Shown here piece by piece: positions 25,497 through 34,607 of a stretch of DNA of 64,000 bases. A model generated the notes under the pieces. It was given only the letters and a program-made list of their open reading frames with translations, made no database searches and was not told where the DNA came from. Made by a program: the position numbers and the translations under genes. The stretch lies in the NCBI GenBank assembly GCA_963737705.1, contig CAVTTP010000007.1:434001-498000 (forward strand), in the 5' to 3' direction. Source of the DNA: PALSA-607 sp963737705. GTDB lineage: Bacteria; Actinomycetota; Actinomycetes; Acidothermales; Acidothermaceae. The stretch's first letter is position 1, and every line of letters starts with the position of its first letter.

Positions 25497-26484
25497 CCTT
25501 CAGCCCGATGCGGGCGAAATCCTCAGGGCGTGCGACGCCCGGAGTCTTGTAGATGAACCATGAGGTCGACAACGGGCTCTCGGGGGCGTCATCGTAGAGA
25601 ACCGGCCTTAACGGATAGCCATAGTCCTCTGCCGGCCAATGCTCCAAATAGAGGCTGCAGTGAGTGCAGTACCAGGGAACTCCGGTCTTCCCCCAAGTCC
25701 AGGGCTTAGGCGTTCTACTGACACCAGTCGTCGGCCACGGTCCCTCACCTGTCTCCGTATCGCCATACCGGAGCACTCCGCCCGTGCCACACACCGCGAA
25801 TTCCAAGCGGAAGCGATCGCCGTCGTCGTAGACCTCGAAGGCACCAGTCCGACCCGGGCCACCGAAATGCGTACGCATTCCCTCGCACGTCAGCTGTAGC
25901 TTTTCGTCTGGCGTCAACTGATCCCATCCGGCATACCGACGTCGCCAAATCGTCTCGTAGGGTCCGCGCATTGCCAGAATGGGCGCGTCTTCTCCCCAGC
26001 GCTCGTCAAGCACGGTCAGCAGATCTTGAATGAACCGAACTGTTTCATCGTTGATCGTCTTGAAGGTCCGCCGTGTGTGGTCGAGCAGCACCCGAGCGCC
26101 AGCGATGTCCCCTACCTTCATGGCGGCGATCGCGTCCGTTTGAAATCGCTTGCCTACCTCGAAGAATGCCGTCCACAAGTGACTTCCCGGAACTCGCATG
26201 AGTGTGTCAAGGCCATCGGTCTGAAGTCGCTCAAGCGCGTGGTCAATCAACTGTCGCAGCCAGCCATTCAGCACACTGTCGAAGAGGATCGCGAACTCTT
26301 CGACCATGTACTCGGCGAGGTGGACAGCGGTCTCAGTTTCACCTCGCTCGAGCGCGGCCATCACGAGGTCCTGCGTGGGTACCCCAAGCTGGCCGAACGG
26401 ATCTTGGCGAAGGCGTCGTCCGAAAGTTGCCGACATACGAAGGACATCAATTCGCAGCGGCGTCGACGTATCCGTGTCGGTCAT
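25474..26484 (-). CDS. unrecognised protein with C-terminal Cys/His motif
   Basis: 336 residues and no family I can name. The N-terminal 150 residues are predicted helical (LAEYMVEEFAILFDSVLNGW, LWTAFFEVGKRFQTDAIAAM). The C-terminal part has spaced metal-ligand-like residues: CEGMRTHFGG, FAVCGTGG and WYCTHCSLYLEHW, that is CxxC followed by His. A Zn or other metal site is plausible. It sits between the LacI and SDR genes of the operon. The ATG at 26484 shares its first base with the LacI stop (TGATG), so it is certainly translated with it. A dedicated catabolic enzyme is likely, but the reaction is unknown. Confidence 0.75.
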   Translation of the reverse strand: MTDTDTSTPLRIDVLRMSATFGRRLRQDPFGQLGVPTQDLVMAALERGETETAVHLAEYMVEEFAILFDSVLNGWLRQLIDHALERLQTDGLDTLMRVPGSHLWTAFFEVGKRFQTDAIAAMKVGDIAGARVLLDHTRRTFKTINDETVRFIQDLLTVLDERWGEDAPILAMRGPYETIWRRRYAGWDQLTPDEKLQLTCEGMRTHFGGPGRTGAFEVYDDGDRFRLEFAVCGTGGVLRYGDTETGEGPWPTTGVSRTPKPWTWGKTGVPWYCTHCSLYLEHWPAEDYGYPLRPVLYDDAPESPLSTSWFIYKTPGVARPEDFARIGLKGGEGSVS

Positions 26485-27551
26485 CACGTGCTCCTATCGG
26501 GAGATATCGAGATTCGCTTGGTCCTACGTGGCGCCGCCGTCGACTCTCGCAGGATCAGTTGCATTGGGCCGCCGAACACCTCGGTTATGTCGGCCTCCGC
26601 TGGTCTGTCAGCCAATAGTCGAAGGCCGCGCGCACCCAGCTCAGCAAGCGGCATGCGCACCGTCGTCAACGGCGGTGAGAGGTATGCCGCCAACGGAAGG
26701 TCATGGACTGCTACAACCGAAACCTGATCAGGTACCGCGACACCGCGAGAAACTGCGGCACGCAGTGCGCCGATTGCGGACGCGATGCTGGCGACGAATA
26801 CTGCGGTGGGCGGCTCCGGCAGTGACAGCAGTCGTTGCATCGCGTGCATTCCGGCAGCCGGGGTGTAGTCGGCACTGGCGATGTAGTCCTTGGCAATCTT
26901 TAGGCCAGCGGATTGCATCGCCTGCGAGTACCCAGTGAGCCGCCGCTGCCCAGTGTCTGCTCGGTTTGGCCCAGCGATGTGCGCGATCCTGGAGTGCCCG
27001 AGCCCGGTCAAGTGCGAGACCGCGAGCGCCGCAGCTCCCTCGTCATCAAGCACAAGGTATCGATCGACCCCTGGTGCTCGACGGTTCAACATGAGGAACG
27101 GAACTCGAGAGAGTGAGCTCGACTCATCAAGCGAACTGGTGCCCTCGGTGCCCGCGAGAAGCAAACCGTCAACACGGCCGTTGCCGAGCCGCTCGATGTA
27201 TTGAGCGGCTGACATGCCCGAACCAACCGCACTGCCGGTCAGCAGCACGCATCCCATAGCAACTGCGGCCGATTCAGCGCCTTCGATGATCTTTGCGTAG
27301 ACCGGGTTATCGAAGTCGGGGATGATGAGGCCGAACGCATCGCTTCTGGACCTGCTCAGGCTCCGTGCGGCCGCGTTTGGCCGATAGCCGAGATCATCAA
27401 TAGCTGCGAGAACCCTTGCGCGGGTCTCCGGCCGGATCGACAGGTTGGGATTGTTGTTGATCAGCCGTGATACCACGGCCGATGTGACGCCGGCCCGAGT
27501 CGCAACGTCGGCAATGGTCACGCGGCCAGCGGGACGAGTTCCGTCTGTCAT
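26484..27551 (-). CDS. LacI-family transcriptional regulator
   Basis: 355 residues. The helix-turn-helix VTIADVATRAGVTSAVVSRL and the hinge helix LGYRPNAAARSLSRSRS are followed by a sugar-binding domain (GLIIPDFDNPVYAKIIEGAE). It is embedded in the middle of the operon, overlapping the lyase stop by 4 bp (ATGA). It is a close paralogue of the LacI at 36163 (shared IRPETR, GYRPNAAARSL, DNPVYA/GNPVYA and RMPLxELG). It probably senses a pathway compound and acts on the operator at 35830. Confidence 0.92.
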   Translation of the reverse strand: MTDGTRPAGRVTIADVATRAGVTSAVVSRLINNNPNLSIRPETRARVLAAIDDLGYRPNAAARSLSRSRSDAFGLIIPDFDNPVYAKIIEGAESAAVAMGCVLLTGSAVGSGMSAAQYIERLGNGRVDGLLLAGTEGTSSLDESSSLSRVPFLMLNRRAPGVDRYLVLDDEGAAALAVSHLTGLGHSRIAHIAGPNRADTGQRRLTGYSQAMQSAGLKIAKDYIASADYTPAAGMHAMQRLLSLPEPPTAVFVASIASAIGALRAAVSRGVAVPDQVSVVAVHDLPLAAYLSPPLTTVRMPLAELGARGLRLLADRPAEADITEVFGGPMQLILRESTAAPRRTKRISISPDRST

Positions 27552-28915
27552 AGCGACGTCTGACGCAGACCCGACTCAGCGGCAGCGTGCCAGGTTTCGA
27601 GCGCAGCAGCGATCGTGACTTTGGGCTCCCCCACGTACGCCTCAGGAAGTAGCTCGTTCGCGAGTTCCGCCTGAACACGGTCAGGGCTCAGTTGACGCAA
27701 GACGTCAATCAGCGGGCGACCGCTTTCACGCGTCAACCGGGCCGCTTCGTAAACAAGCTCGTGCGCTTCTTCTCGACCGATCACCGGTGCGAGGCGCATC
27801 ATGTACGCCTCCGCCATGACGAGGCCGCCGTCCAGTCGCAGATTCTCCCTCATACGGTCCGGGAATATCCGCAGCCCGCCGGCGATGGTCCCGGCCGTAA
27901 GAACAGCGGAACTACAAAGGCAGACAAGTTGTGGCAACACCTGCCACTCGATCTGCCACTCACCGGCCGCGCGCTCGTGTCCCGCCTCCATGGCCCGGAG
28001 CATCGCGACGCTCAAAGCTTCGGCTGAGGCAGCGACGCCGATGATGCCCTCGGACTCGATGGGGTTGCTCTTCTGCGGCATCGTCGACGACGCCCCGCGC
28101 AGGTAGCCGCCGGCTTCTGCCATCTCGCCGATCTCTGTTCTCGACAGGTCAATTACCTCGCGCGCAAAGCGGGCAGCCGTTGCCGCCATCGCCACTTCTG
28201 CGGATGCAAATGCCGCAAGGCAGTCACGCGCGACGTGCCAAGGGACATCCACGGATCGGAGACCGAGCCGATCCGCGACGCTCCGCCGCAGCACGTGCGC
28301 GCGATCCCCGTACGCCGCCGATGTACCGCCGGCGCCGAAGAGGGACACGACACTCACATCCTGAGCAACCGATGCGAGCCGCACACGGTGCCGGGCTACT
28401 TCGGCGAGATATACAGCGAACTTCGCACCAAGCACGGTCGGCACTGCTTGCTGAGCATGCGTACGCGCCGCCGTCAGCGTGGTCTCATGAGTAGCAGCAA
28501 GGTTTGCTAGGCAGTCGCCGAAGGTCTCCAGGAGTTCATCCATACGGATGGCGGCGGCCCGTAACTGCAAGGCGAGGCCAGTGTCCATCACGTCTTGCGT
28601 AGTCGCGCCGAAATGGAGCCATCCTTGATGCTCGGGAAGTAGTGCAGCGTCGATCTGGCGAACGAGCGGAAGTATCGGATATCCCACCGTTCGTGCGTCC
28701 GACCACATCTCCGCCAAGTCGATGTTTTCGAGCCTGGCGGTCGTCGCTATCGACTCGGCCGCGGCCTCGTTGACGAGCCCGAGTTCCGCCTGTGACAGGG
28801 CGAGCGCGATCTCGACGTCCAACCATGACTGAACGAGCCGGCGCTCGGAGAATATCTCCGTAGTGTGGTCGTCTCCGTATAGACGCAGGAGCATCTCGAA
28901 CCGCGGGGCGCTCAC
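27548..28915 (-). CDS. adenylosuccinate lyase/PcaB-family lyase or cycloisomerase
   Basis: 455 residues, all-helical fumarase/aspartase superfamily. The signature GASSTMPQKSNPIESEG carries the mobile catalytic Ser loop. HFGATTQDVMDTG is the conserved second region. Overall layout is closest to 3-carboxy-cis,cis-muconate cycloisomerase (PcaB) and adenylosuccinate lyases, but no other purine or protocatechuate genes are nearby. It could eliminate across a C-N or C-O bond or close a lactone. The GTG start overlaps the E1 beta stop (GTGA). Confidence 0.82.
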   Translation of the reverse strand: MSAPRFEMLLRLYGDDHTTEIFSERRLVQSWLDVEIALALSQAELGLVNEAAAESIATTARLENIDLAEMWSDARTVGYPILPLVRQIDAALLPEHQGWLHFGATTQDVMDTGLALQLRAAAIRMDELLETFGDCLANLAATHETTLTAARTHAQQAVPTVLGAKFAVYLAEVARHRVRLASVAQDVSVVSLFGAGGTSAAYGDRAHVLRRSVADRLGLRSVDVPWHVARDCLAAFASAEVAMAATAARFAREVIDLSRTEIGEMAEAGGYLRGASSTMPQKSNPIESEGIIGVAASAEALSVAMLRAMEAGHERAAGEWQIEWQVLPQLVCLCSSAVLTAGTIAGGLRIFPDRMRENLRLDGGLVMAEAYMMRLAPVIGREEAHELVYEAARLTRESGRPLIDVLRQLSPDRVQAELANELLPEAYVGEPKVTIAAALETWHAAAESGLRQTSL

Positions 28916-29910
28916 CTTCCACTCCCCCGATGAGCGAGGTCTCGAACCGCTGCCTCGATCGTTGACGCGTCGGGAACCAGTGCACCGACCAATGAGGGCG
29001 CCGCAGGTATGCGAGCGTCGGGGGTGGCAATCCGGATCGGGGGCGCGTGGAGCACGAGACCGGACTCCGCCACACGGGATAGCACTTCGCTCGCGAAGCC
29101 TCCGGTGCGGTTGGCCTCGTGAGCGATCGCTAGGCGACCCGTCCGCGCAACGGAAGCGAGGACTGCATCGGTGTCGAAGGGATTAATCCAGCGAGCATCG
29201 ATTACCTCAACGCCAATGTCGTCACCAGCCAGGGCGTCCGCGGCCGACAGTGCAGAATGCACCATCGCTCCCCAGCTAAGGAGCGTGACGTCGTCGCCGG
29301 TGCGGCGGGTGACCGAGCCGCCTATGGGCTGCACTTCACCTCCCAGCCAGATCTCCTCCTTGGCCCGGAAGTACAGATTCCGATTTTCGACGACGACCGT
29401 CGGGTCATCACACCAAATCGCCGATAGCAGAAGGTCATACGCATCTTGCGCGGTTGCAGGCATGCACACCCTGAGGCCGGGGATATGAGCGAGCAACGCC
29501 TCCAAACTCTGGGAGTGCTGGGCACACGCACCGGGCTGGGAGCCTTGTTGGGTCCGCACAGTCATCGGCGCCTGCAGCCGACCGCGAGACACATAGCGCA
29601 CGTTCGCTGCTTGGTTCACAAGTTGGTCAAAGGCGACCAGGCTGAAGTCCATCCACATGATCTCGACGATGGGCCGACGGCCCGTCATCGCAGCACCGAT
29701 TGCCATGCCCAGCATGGCCGTCTCAGAGATTGGCGTATCGAACACTCGATCGCCGAACTCCTCATGCAGGCCCTTCGACACGCCGAACACTCCGCCGGGC
29801 AGCGCAACGTCCTCACCGAAAAATAGGGTCTCCGGCCGTTCCGCCAACGCACGCCGCAGCGCAGCGTTCGCAGCGCCCGCGTAGGACAACTTGGTCTGCT
29901 CAGTCGGCAT
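28912..29910 (-). CDS. 2-oxo acid dehydrogenase E1 component, beta subunit
   Basis: 332 residues, transketolase-type pyrimidine-binding and C-terminal domains of pyruvate/acetoin dehydrogenase E1 beta. It contains FGEDVALPGGVFGVSKGL, DTPISETAMLGMAIGAAMTG, the cofactor-contacting MTVRTQQGSQPGACAQHSQS and EVIDARWINPFDTDAV. The ATG at 29910 lies 11 nt inside the alpha subunit gene. No E2 (lipoyl acyltransferase) or E3 gene is present nearby, which is odd for a complete dehydrogenase complex. Confidence 0.9.
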   Translation of the reverse strand: MPTEQTKLSYAGAANAALRRALAERPETLFFGEDVALPGGVFGVSKGLHEEFGDRVFDTPISETAMLGMAIGAAMTGRRPIVEIMWMDFSLVAFDQLVNQAANVRYVSRGRLQAPMTVRTQQGSQPGACAQHSQSLEALLAHIPGLRVCMPATAQDAYDLLLSAIWCDDPTVVVENRNLYFRAKEEIWLGGEVQPIGGSVTRRTGDDVTLLSWGAMVHSALSAADALAGDDIGVEVIDARWINPFDTDAVLASVARTGRLAIAHEANRTGGFASEVLSRVAESGLVLHAPPIRIATPDARIPAAPSLVGALVPDASTIEAAVRDLAHRGSGR

Positions 29911-30853
29911 AAATGAACTCCAACGCAGTTGCGGGGTCAGCGGTCGGCGAGGCGAGTGCCGCGTCGGCGGCGGAAAGGACGGCGTGGCGTTCTTCACCCT
30001 CGATGTCGGCAAGAAACTCTTGCGTATAGCCAAGCTCGATAAGGCGCGCTGCACATACCGTCAGCGGCTCGCGGGTCCAGGCCGACTCGACCTCCCCGCT
30101 CGGACGGTATTGCTCGGCGTCCCCTATGTAGTGGCCGACCAGTCTCTCGGTCATGGCTTCAATCAGGGTGGCCCCGAGACCGTTGGTCGCACGCTCGCGA
30201 GCCTCGGCGACGGCAACCGCTACCGCAGCCGGATCGTTACCGTCGATCCGCGTACCTTCGATGCCGTAAGCAGCGGCGCGCTCCGCTAATTGCGGATTGG
30301 CGACCATGGCTGAGATCGGCGTCAACTCGGAGTACAAGTTGTTCTCCAGCATGAAGATGACGGGCAACCGAAAGGCTCCCGCCATGTTCATGGATTCGTG
30401 TACGGCGCCCTGATTCATCGCCCCGTCACCAAAAGACGCCAGCGCGACCCTGCCCGACCCGTCGAACCGGCCGGCGAGCGCGGCCCCCACGGCATGCGGC
30501 AAGCCACCCCCGACGATGGAGTTCTCGCCGTAGAAGCCGTGGTCCGGATCAGAGAGGTACGCGGATCCACCGCGGCCTCCATTCACACCCGTCGACCGAC
30601 CGAGTAGTTCTGAGAACAGCTGGCTCAGTTCGCTGCCGCAAGAAATCGCCCACCCGTGTCCGCGATAGGTGGAGAAGACAACGTCGACCGTCCGATCTAG
30701 TGCTGCAACCGCGCCGACAGGGATGGCCTCTTGCCCGATGCAGAGGTGTACAGATCCGGAGATGTCCCCAGCCACGCGAAGGTCGCGCACCTTCTCCTCG
30801 AAGAGCCGAATCCGCAACATCAACCGAAAATGCTCGAGCAAGCTGTCACCCAT
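29900..30853 (-). CDS. 2-oxo acid dehydrogenase E1 component, alpha subunit
   Basis: 317 residues, closer in length to acetoin dehydrogenase alpha than to the longer pyruvate dehydrogenase alpha. The thiamine diphosphate motif starts at GDGAMNQGAVHESMNMA and ends with MLENN. The family stretches STYRGHGWAISCG and GRGGSAYLSD are present. With the beta subunit it would decarboxylate a 2-oxo acid or an acyloin-type compound. Its place among lactonases and SDRs suggests it handles the late pathway product. Confidence 0.9.
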   Translation of the reverse strand: MGDSLLEHFRLMLRIRLFEEKVRDLRVAGDISGSVHLCIGQEAIPVGAVAALDRTVDVVFSTYRGHGWAISCGSELSQLFSELLGRSTGVNGGRGGSAYLSDPDHGFYGENSIVGGGLPHAVGAALAGRFDGSGRVALASFGDGAMNQGAVHESMNMAGAFRLPVIFMLENNLYSELTPISAMVANPQLAERAAAYGIEGTRIDGNDPAAVAVAVAEARERATNGLGATLIEAMTERLVGHYIGDAEQYRPSGEVESAWTREPLTVCAARLIELGYTQEFLADIEGEERHAVLSAADAALASPTADPATALEFIYAD

Positions 30854-30892
30854 GTGAATCCATCCCTCGTGCTCCTACGTCAGCTGGGTTCG

Positions 30893-31954
30893 TCATCGCG
30901 GACTATCGGCGACGGAGAGGAACTCGACGGCACCGCCGGGTTTAACCCCAACGACTCGCCGATCATCGTGGAACAGGGTGACTTCGATCTCGACTTCGCG
31001 CTCCTCATCCGGCGCCAGCGTCATCGGACTTCCACCCTTGGCCTTGAGGTTGGCTATCCCCTGCCCAGGCGCTGACGTGGCGGGCTCGATCGCAAGCGAG
31101 TAGTGACGCCCGAACCAAGGAAAACCCTTACTCCCGCCGGCCTCGAGCCAATACCAGGCACAAGGGAAGACGTCGGTTGGCCATCGAAAGGCCACGCCGA
31201 GTCGGAGGGAGGGATTGGTGATAGCGAAGAAGCCCGAGTCAAACTCGGACAGGTAGGCAAGGTGAGCAACGCCCGAGCCCGCTGCGGGAACTTCATCAAG
31301 ACGAACCGTTGCGCCGTCGCTGCCTTGCGGTGACGGCCACGCATGAGTAGCGCCGGCAGCCAGTGCTGTGCCGGGCGTCTCATCGTCCGCAGTGACCGTG
31401 CGAGCTCCGGTGGAGACGATGCAGTCACCGTCAAGGAACGGTGCGCCGAAGGCGGGGTGGTGCGTCCACATCACATCGATCGGACTTGTACCTTCGTTGG
31501 CTACCGTCTCGCGCAAGGTCAGGGTATTGCCGTGGACATCTAGGCGCCGTCGAACGAACAGGGGTGCTCGCAACAGCCTGACGGACGCAGTCATAGACCC
31601 AGCCGACAGTTCCTCGACGTTCCATCCCAGGACGCATGCTTCTCCGTGGAAACCCCACTCCGCCCCGTCGATCTGCGCGGGCGCGCCACCGTTCGGCAGA
31701 ACGAGCTGCCAGCCACCGAGGTATTGCGAGAGCCATGCCTCTGTCGAGCTACTCGCGTATGCAACCGGCTGCAGATCAGACAGTCCTAGCCTGGTTTTTG
31801 CCAACAGATCGATGCCCGACGCGACGTCGCGCAGCGAGTAAATATCGCAGCCCTTGTCGGGAAGTACGGCGACATGGAGCAGCTCCGTCTCGAGCGACAC
31901 GATACGAGGCGTCTGCCGGTGCGGGTCGACGCCGCGGGAGGCATTCACTGACAT
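30893..31954 (-). CDS. aldose 1-epimerase-like (galactose-mutarotase fold) protein
   Basis: 353 residues of the beta-supersandwich fold shared with aldose 1-epimerases and DUF4432 proteins. Key regions are AVLPDKGCDIYSL, WGFHGEACVLGW (with the active-site-like His), WTHHPAFGAPFLDG and SLAIEPATSAPGQG. It probably acts on the anomer or an equivalent centre of the imported compound. The ATG at 31954 has a very strong ribosome binding site (AAAGGAGGAG). It lies 48 nt after the permease gene. Confidence 0.8.
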   Translation of the reverse strand: MSVNASRGVDPHRQTPRIVSLETELLHVAVLPDKGCDIYSLRDVASGIDLLAKTRLGLSDLQPVAYASSSTEAWLSQYLGGWQLVLPNGGAPAQIDGAEWGFHGEACVLGWNVEELSAGSMTASVRLLRAPLFVRRRLDVHGNTLTLRETVANEGTSPIDVMWTHHPAFGAPFLDGDCIVSTGARTVTADDETPGTALAAGATHAWPSPQGSDGATVRLDEVPAAGSGVAHLAYLSEFDSGFFAITNPSLRLGVAFRWPTDVFPCAWYWLEAGGSKGFPWFGRHYSLAIEPATSAPGQGIANLKAKGGSPMTLAPDEEREVEIEVTLFHDDRRVVGVKPGGAVEFLSVADSPR

Positions 31955-32002
31955 GTGGTGCTCCTCCTTTGGGTCATGGCGACGGCTTACCTCATGCACT
32001 TT

Positions 32003-33082
32003 CTACTGAGCCGGACGTACGGCCTTCCGGCGCTCAAATGACCGCGCAGTCTGGTCGAGGAGAACGGCGACGATCAACGCAATACCCAGTGCCATCGTCT
32101 GCACGAATGCGGAGAGTTGCAGAAGCGCAAATCCGTTCTGCAGTACGCCGAGGATGAGCACGGCGATCAGTGTCCCGCGAGCACTACCACGTCCGCCGGC
32201 AAGACTCGCCCCGCCGAGAATCACTGCCGTGACAACCGAAAGGTTGTAGTTCGCGCCGACCTGGGGTGATGAGGCTGCCAGTTGGGCCGTGATGAGGACG
32301 CCAGCTATACCTGCCGAAATCCCCGATATGACGTACAGGGAGAAGGATGTGGATTGGACCCGTAGTCCAGCCAGGCGTGCGGCCTCGAGTGAGCCACCGA
32401 TCGCGTAATACGTGCGTCCGAAGCGCGTTAGTCGCTCGACCACCATCGCTATAACGAAGACGACAAGGAACAACACCAATGCGAACGGTAGGCGCAGAAT
32501 GTGGCCGGTGCCCACGAACGCGAATGATTTGTTGTCCAAAACGAGCGTCTGCCCGCTTGTCATGATGTAGGCAAGGCCAGAGAAGATCGACAACGTTCCG
32601 AGTGTTGTGATGAGTGCATTGACGTGCAACTTGACAACGATGAATCCGTTGAGCGCACCCACGAGGCCGCCCACCAAAATGGCCACGACCGCCGCGACCC
32701 AGATGTTCCAGCCATGCTCATTGAGAATGCCAAGTGTGACGCCCGACAGAGCGAGCACGCTTCCGACTGAGACGTCAAAGCCGCCCGAGATGATCAAGGC
32801 CGTCTGAGCCATTGCCATAATGCCAAGCGCACCCGCTTGGCCACCAACGACGAGCAGATTGCTCGTCGTCATGAAGTAAGGGCTGCGCAGCCACATGTAG
32901 GCAAATAGTGCTGCGAGGATGATAAGCAGCCCTTGGCTCTGCAGTGCTACGAGCACGCTGACGACACGATCGACCCCGGACGACTGGCGGCTTTCAGCCT
33001 CAGTGCTGATTGCGGTGCCTGCCGCGTCCTGGCGCGCCGGCTGTTCTGGTACCGGCACGTTCTGCTCCTTCAACCTAGGCAT
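32003..33082 (-). CDS. ribose-type ABC transporter permease
   Basis: 359 residues, BPD_transp_2 (RbsC-like) with eight to ten membrane helices after a roughly 45-residue cytosolic N-terminus. Diagnostic segments are TALIISGGFDVSVGSVLALSG, YAIGGSLEAARLAGLRV and VILGGASLAGGRGSARGTL. It forms a homodimeric channel with the ATPase encoded just upstream (8-nt overlap) and the lipoprotein at 34608. Confidence 0.93.
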   Translation of the reverse strand: MPRLKEQNVPVPEQPARQDAAGTAISTEAESRQSSGVDRVVSVLVALQSQGLLIILAALFAYMWLRSPYFMTTSNLLVVGGQAGALGIMAMAQTALIISGGFDVSVGSVLALSGVTLGILNEHGWNIWVAAVVAILVGGLVGALNGFIVVKLHVNALITTLGTLSIFSGLAYIMTSGQTLVLDNKSFAFVGTGHILRLPFALVLFLVVFVIAMVVERLTRFGRTYYAIGGSLEAARLAGLRVQSTSFSLYVISGISAGIAGVLITAQLAASSPQVGANYNLSVVTAVILGGASLAGGRGSARGTLIAVLILGVLQNGFALLQLSAFVQTMALGIALIVAVLLDQTARSFERRKAVRPAQ

Positions 33083-34583
33083 CGGCTACAGCTCCTACTG
33101 CTGCGGTCAGGACCTGCTCCTGGGTCGCGCGCCCCATCCGTCTGCTGACAACGCCATCACGCAGCACAATCACGCGATCCGCGACTCGCGCCACTTCTTC
33201 GATATCCGAAGAGATGACGAGCACTGCGACGCCTCGGGCCGCAGCCTCCCACAGCATCGAATAGATGTCGGCCTTCGTCGCAACATCGACGCCGCGAGTC
33301 GGCTCGTCGAGAATCAGAATCGGCTGCTCCCTGAGGATCCACCGTGCGAGCAACACTTTCTGCTGGCTCCCACCGCTGAGATTGCCGACTGTGGTCTCAG
33401 TCGTCTGTGAGGAAAGGTGCAGCCGCTTCATCCAATCGTCTGTGATCTCCACCTCGGCATGACGCCTCATGAAACCGCGGCTGGAAAACTGATCCATACT
33501 GGCGAGCACGAGATTCTCCCGGATCGATGCCCCAAGGATGAGTCCTTGGCTCCGTCGTTCCGCAGGCACGTAGCCGATTCCTGCGGCGATGCTGGCCCGT
33601 GGTCGCCCCCGCTTTATCGGAACGCCGTTCACGAGGACGACGCCCGACACGTATGGGATCGATCCGAAAATCAGTTGGCCAAGTTGATCCCGACCCGAGC
33701 CGGCACTGCCGTAAACCGCGACCACCTCGCCGGCCCGAACGTCGAGGGACAGGTCGACAAGGTCGCCGCCGCTCAGGTCACGCAACGAAAGCGCCGCAGT
33801 TCCGGTGTCTTCAGCGCCGACCTCGTGCCGGCTGTCCTCACCCATCTCACGAGCGCCGAGCATTGCGGCCACGAGCTCCTCACGGGTGACTTCGGAAACG
33901 CTTCGCTCGGCCACCTTCCGGCCGTCGCGAAGAACGACGACTTCGTGGCCGAGTCGGAATACCTCGTCAAGGCGGTGGGACACGAATACGACAGCAACGC
34001 CCTGCGCGGTGATCGACGCAAGGAGATTGAGTAGTCGATTCGCCTCGGCCGCACCCATCGGCGCAGTCGGCTCATCTGTGATGAGCACCCGGGCGCCTGG
34101 AGTCATGGCCCGGGCGATCTGGACAAACGCTTGATCGACAACCGGTAGTAACCGAACGGGAGCGTCGAGGTCGAGATGATGGAGGCCAAGTTCGGACAAT
34201 CGCCGCTGCGCTTCGGCACGCATTCCACGTCGGCTGACCACCTTCCGCCGCCGCGGCCAATGACCCAAGCACACGTTCTCCGCCACCGACAAATCCTGGC
34301 AAAGCGTGAGTTCCTGTGGGACGAGCCGGATGCCCAAGTCGTGGGCGTGCGCGGGACTTGCAATCTCGACGGCCTCGCCGTCGATCTCGACGAGCCCTGA
34401 GTCGGGCACGATCACTCCAGCGACGACTCGCGCGAGCGTCGACTTGCCGGCTCCATTCTCGCCGAGGAGGCAGAGAACGGAGCCGGCACGAAGCGTGAGA
34501 TCGACGTCTTGCAGTGCCGCAGCTCCACCAAAGGTCTTCGTGATGCCGGTGAGCTTCACTACTACCTCGCGGGTTGCGGTCAC
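33075..34583 (-). CDS. ribose-type ABC transporter ATP-binding protein (two NBDs)
   Basis: 502 residues, tandem RbsA-like ATPase. NBD1 has Walker A GENGAGKST and VLITDEPTAPM as Walker B, but its signature region reads LLPVVDQAFVQIARAM rather than an LSxGQ-type motif. NBD2 has a degenerate Walker A (GSAGSGRDQLG, usual for the family) with an intact LSGGSQQKV signature and LILDEPTRGVDVATKAD. The composite ATP site formed by NBD1 Walker A and NBD2 signature is therefore complete. GTG start at 34583 with GAGGAG upstream. Confidence 0.92.
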   Translation of the reverse strand: MTATREVVVKLTGITKTFGGAAALQDVDLTLRAGSVLCLLGENGAGKSTLARVVAGVIVPDSGLVEIDGEAVEIASPAHAHDLGIRLVPQELTLCQDLSVAENVCLGHWPRRRKVVSRRGMRAEAQRRLSELGLHHLDLDAPVRLLPVVDQAFVQIARAMTPGARVLITDEPTAPMGAAEANRLLNLLASITAQGVAVVFVSHRLDEVFRLGHEVVVLRDGRKVAERSVSEVTREELVAAMLGAREMGEDSRHEVGAEDTGTAALSLRDLSGGDLVDLSLDVRAGEVVAVYGSAGSGRDQLGQLIFGSIPYVSGVVLVNGVPIKRGRPRASIAAGIGYVPAERRSQGLILGASIRENLVLASMDQFSSRGFMRRHAEVEITDDWMKRLHLSSQTTETTVGNLSGGSQQKVLLARWILREQPILILDEPTRGVDVATKADIYSMLWEAAARGVAVLVISSDIEEVARVADRVIVLRDGVVSRRMGRATQEQVLTAAVGAVADA

Positions 34584-34607
34584 TTGAGTGTCTCCTCGTC
34601 GACGGTG

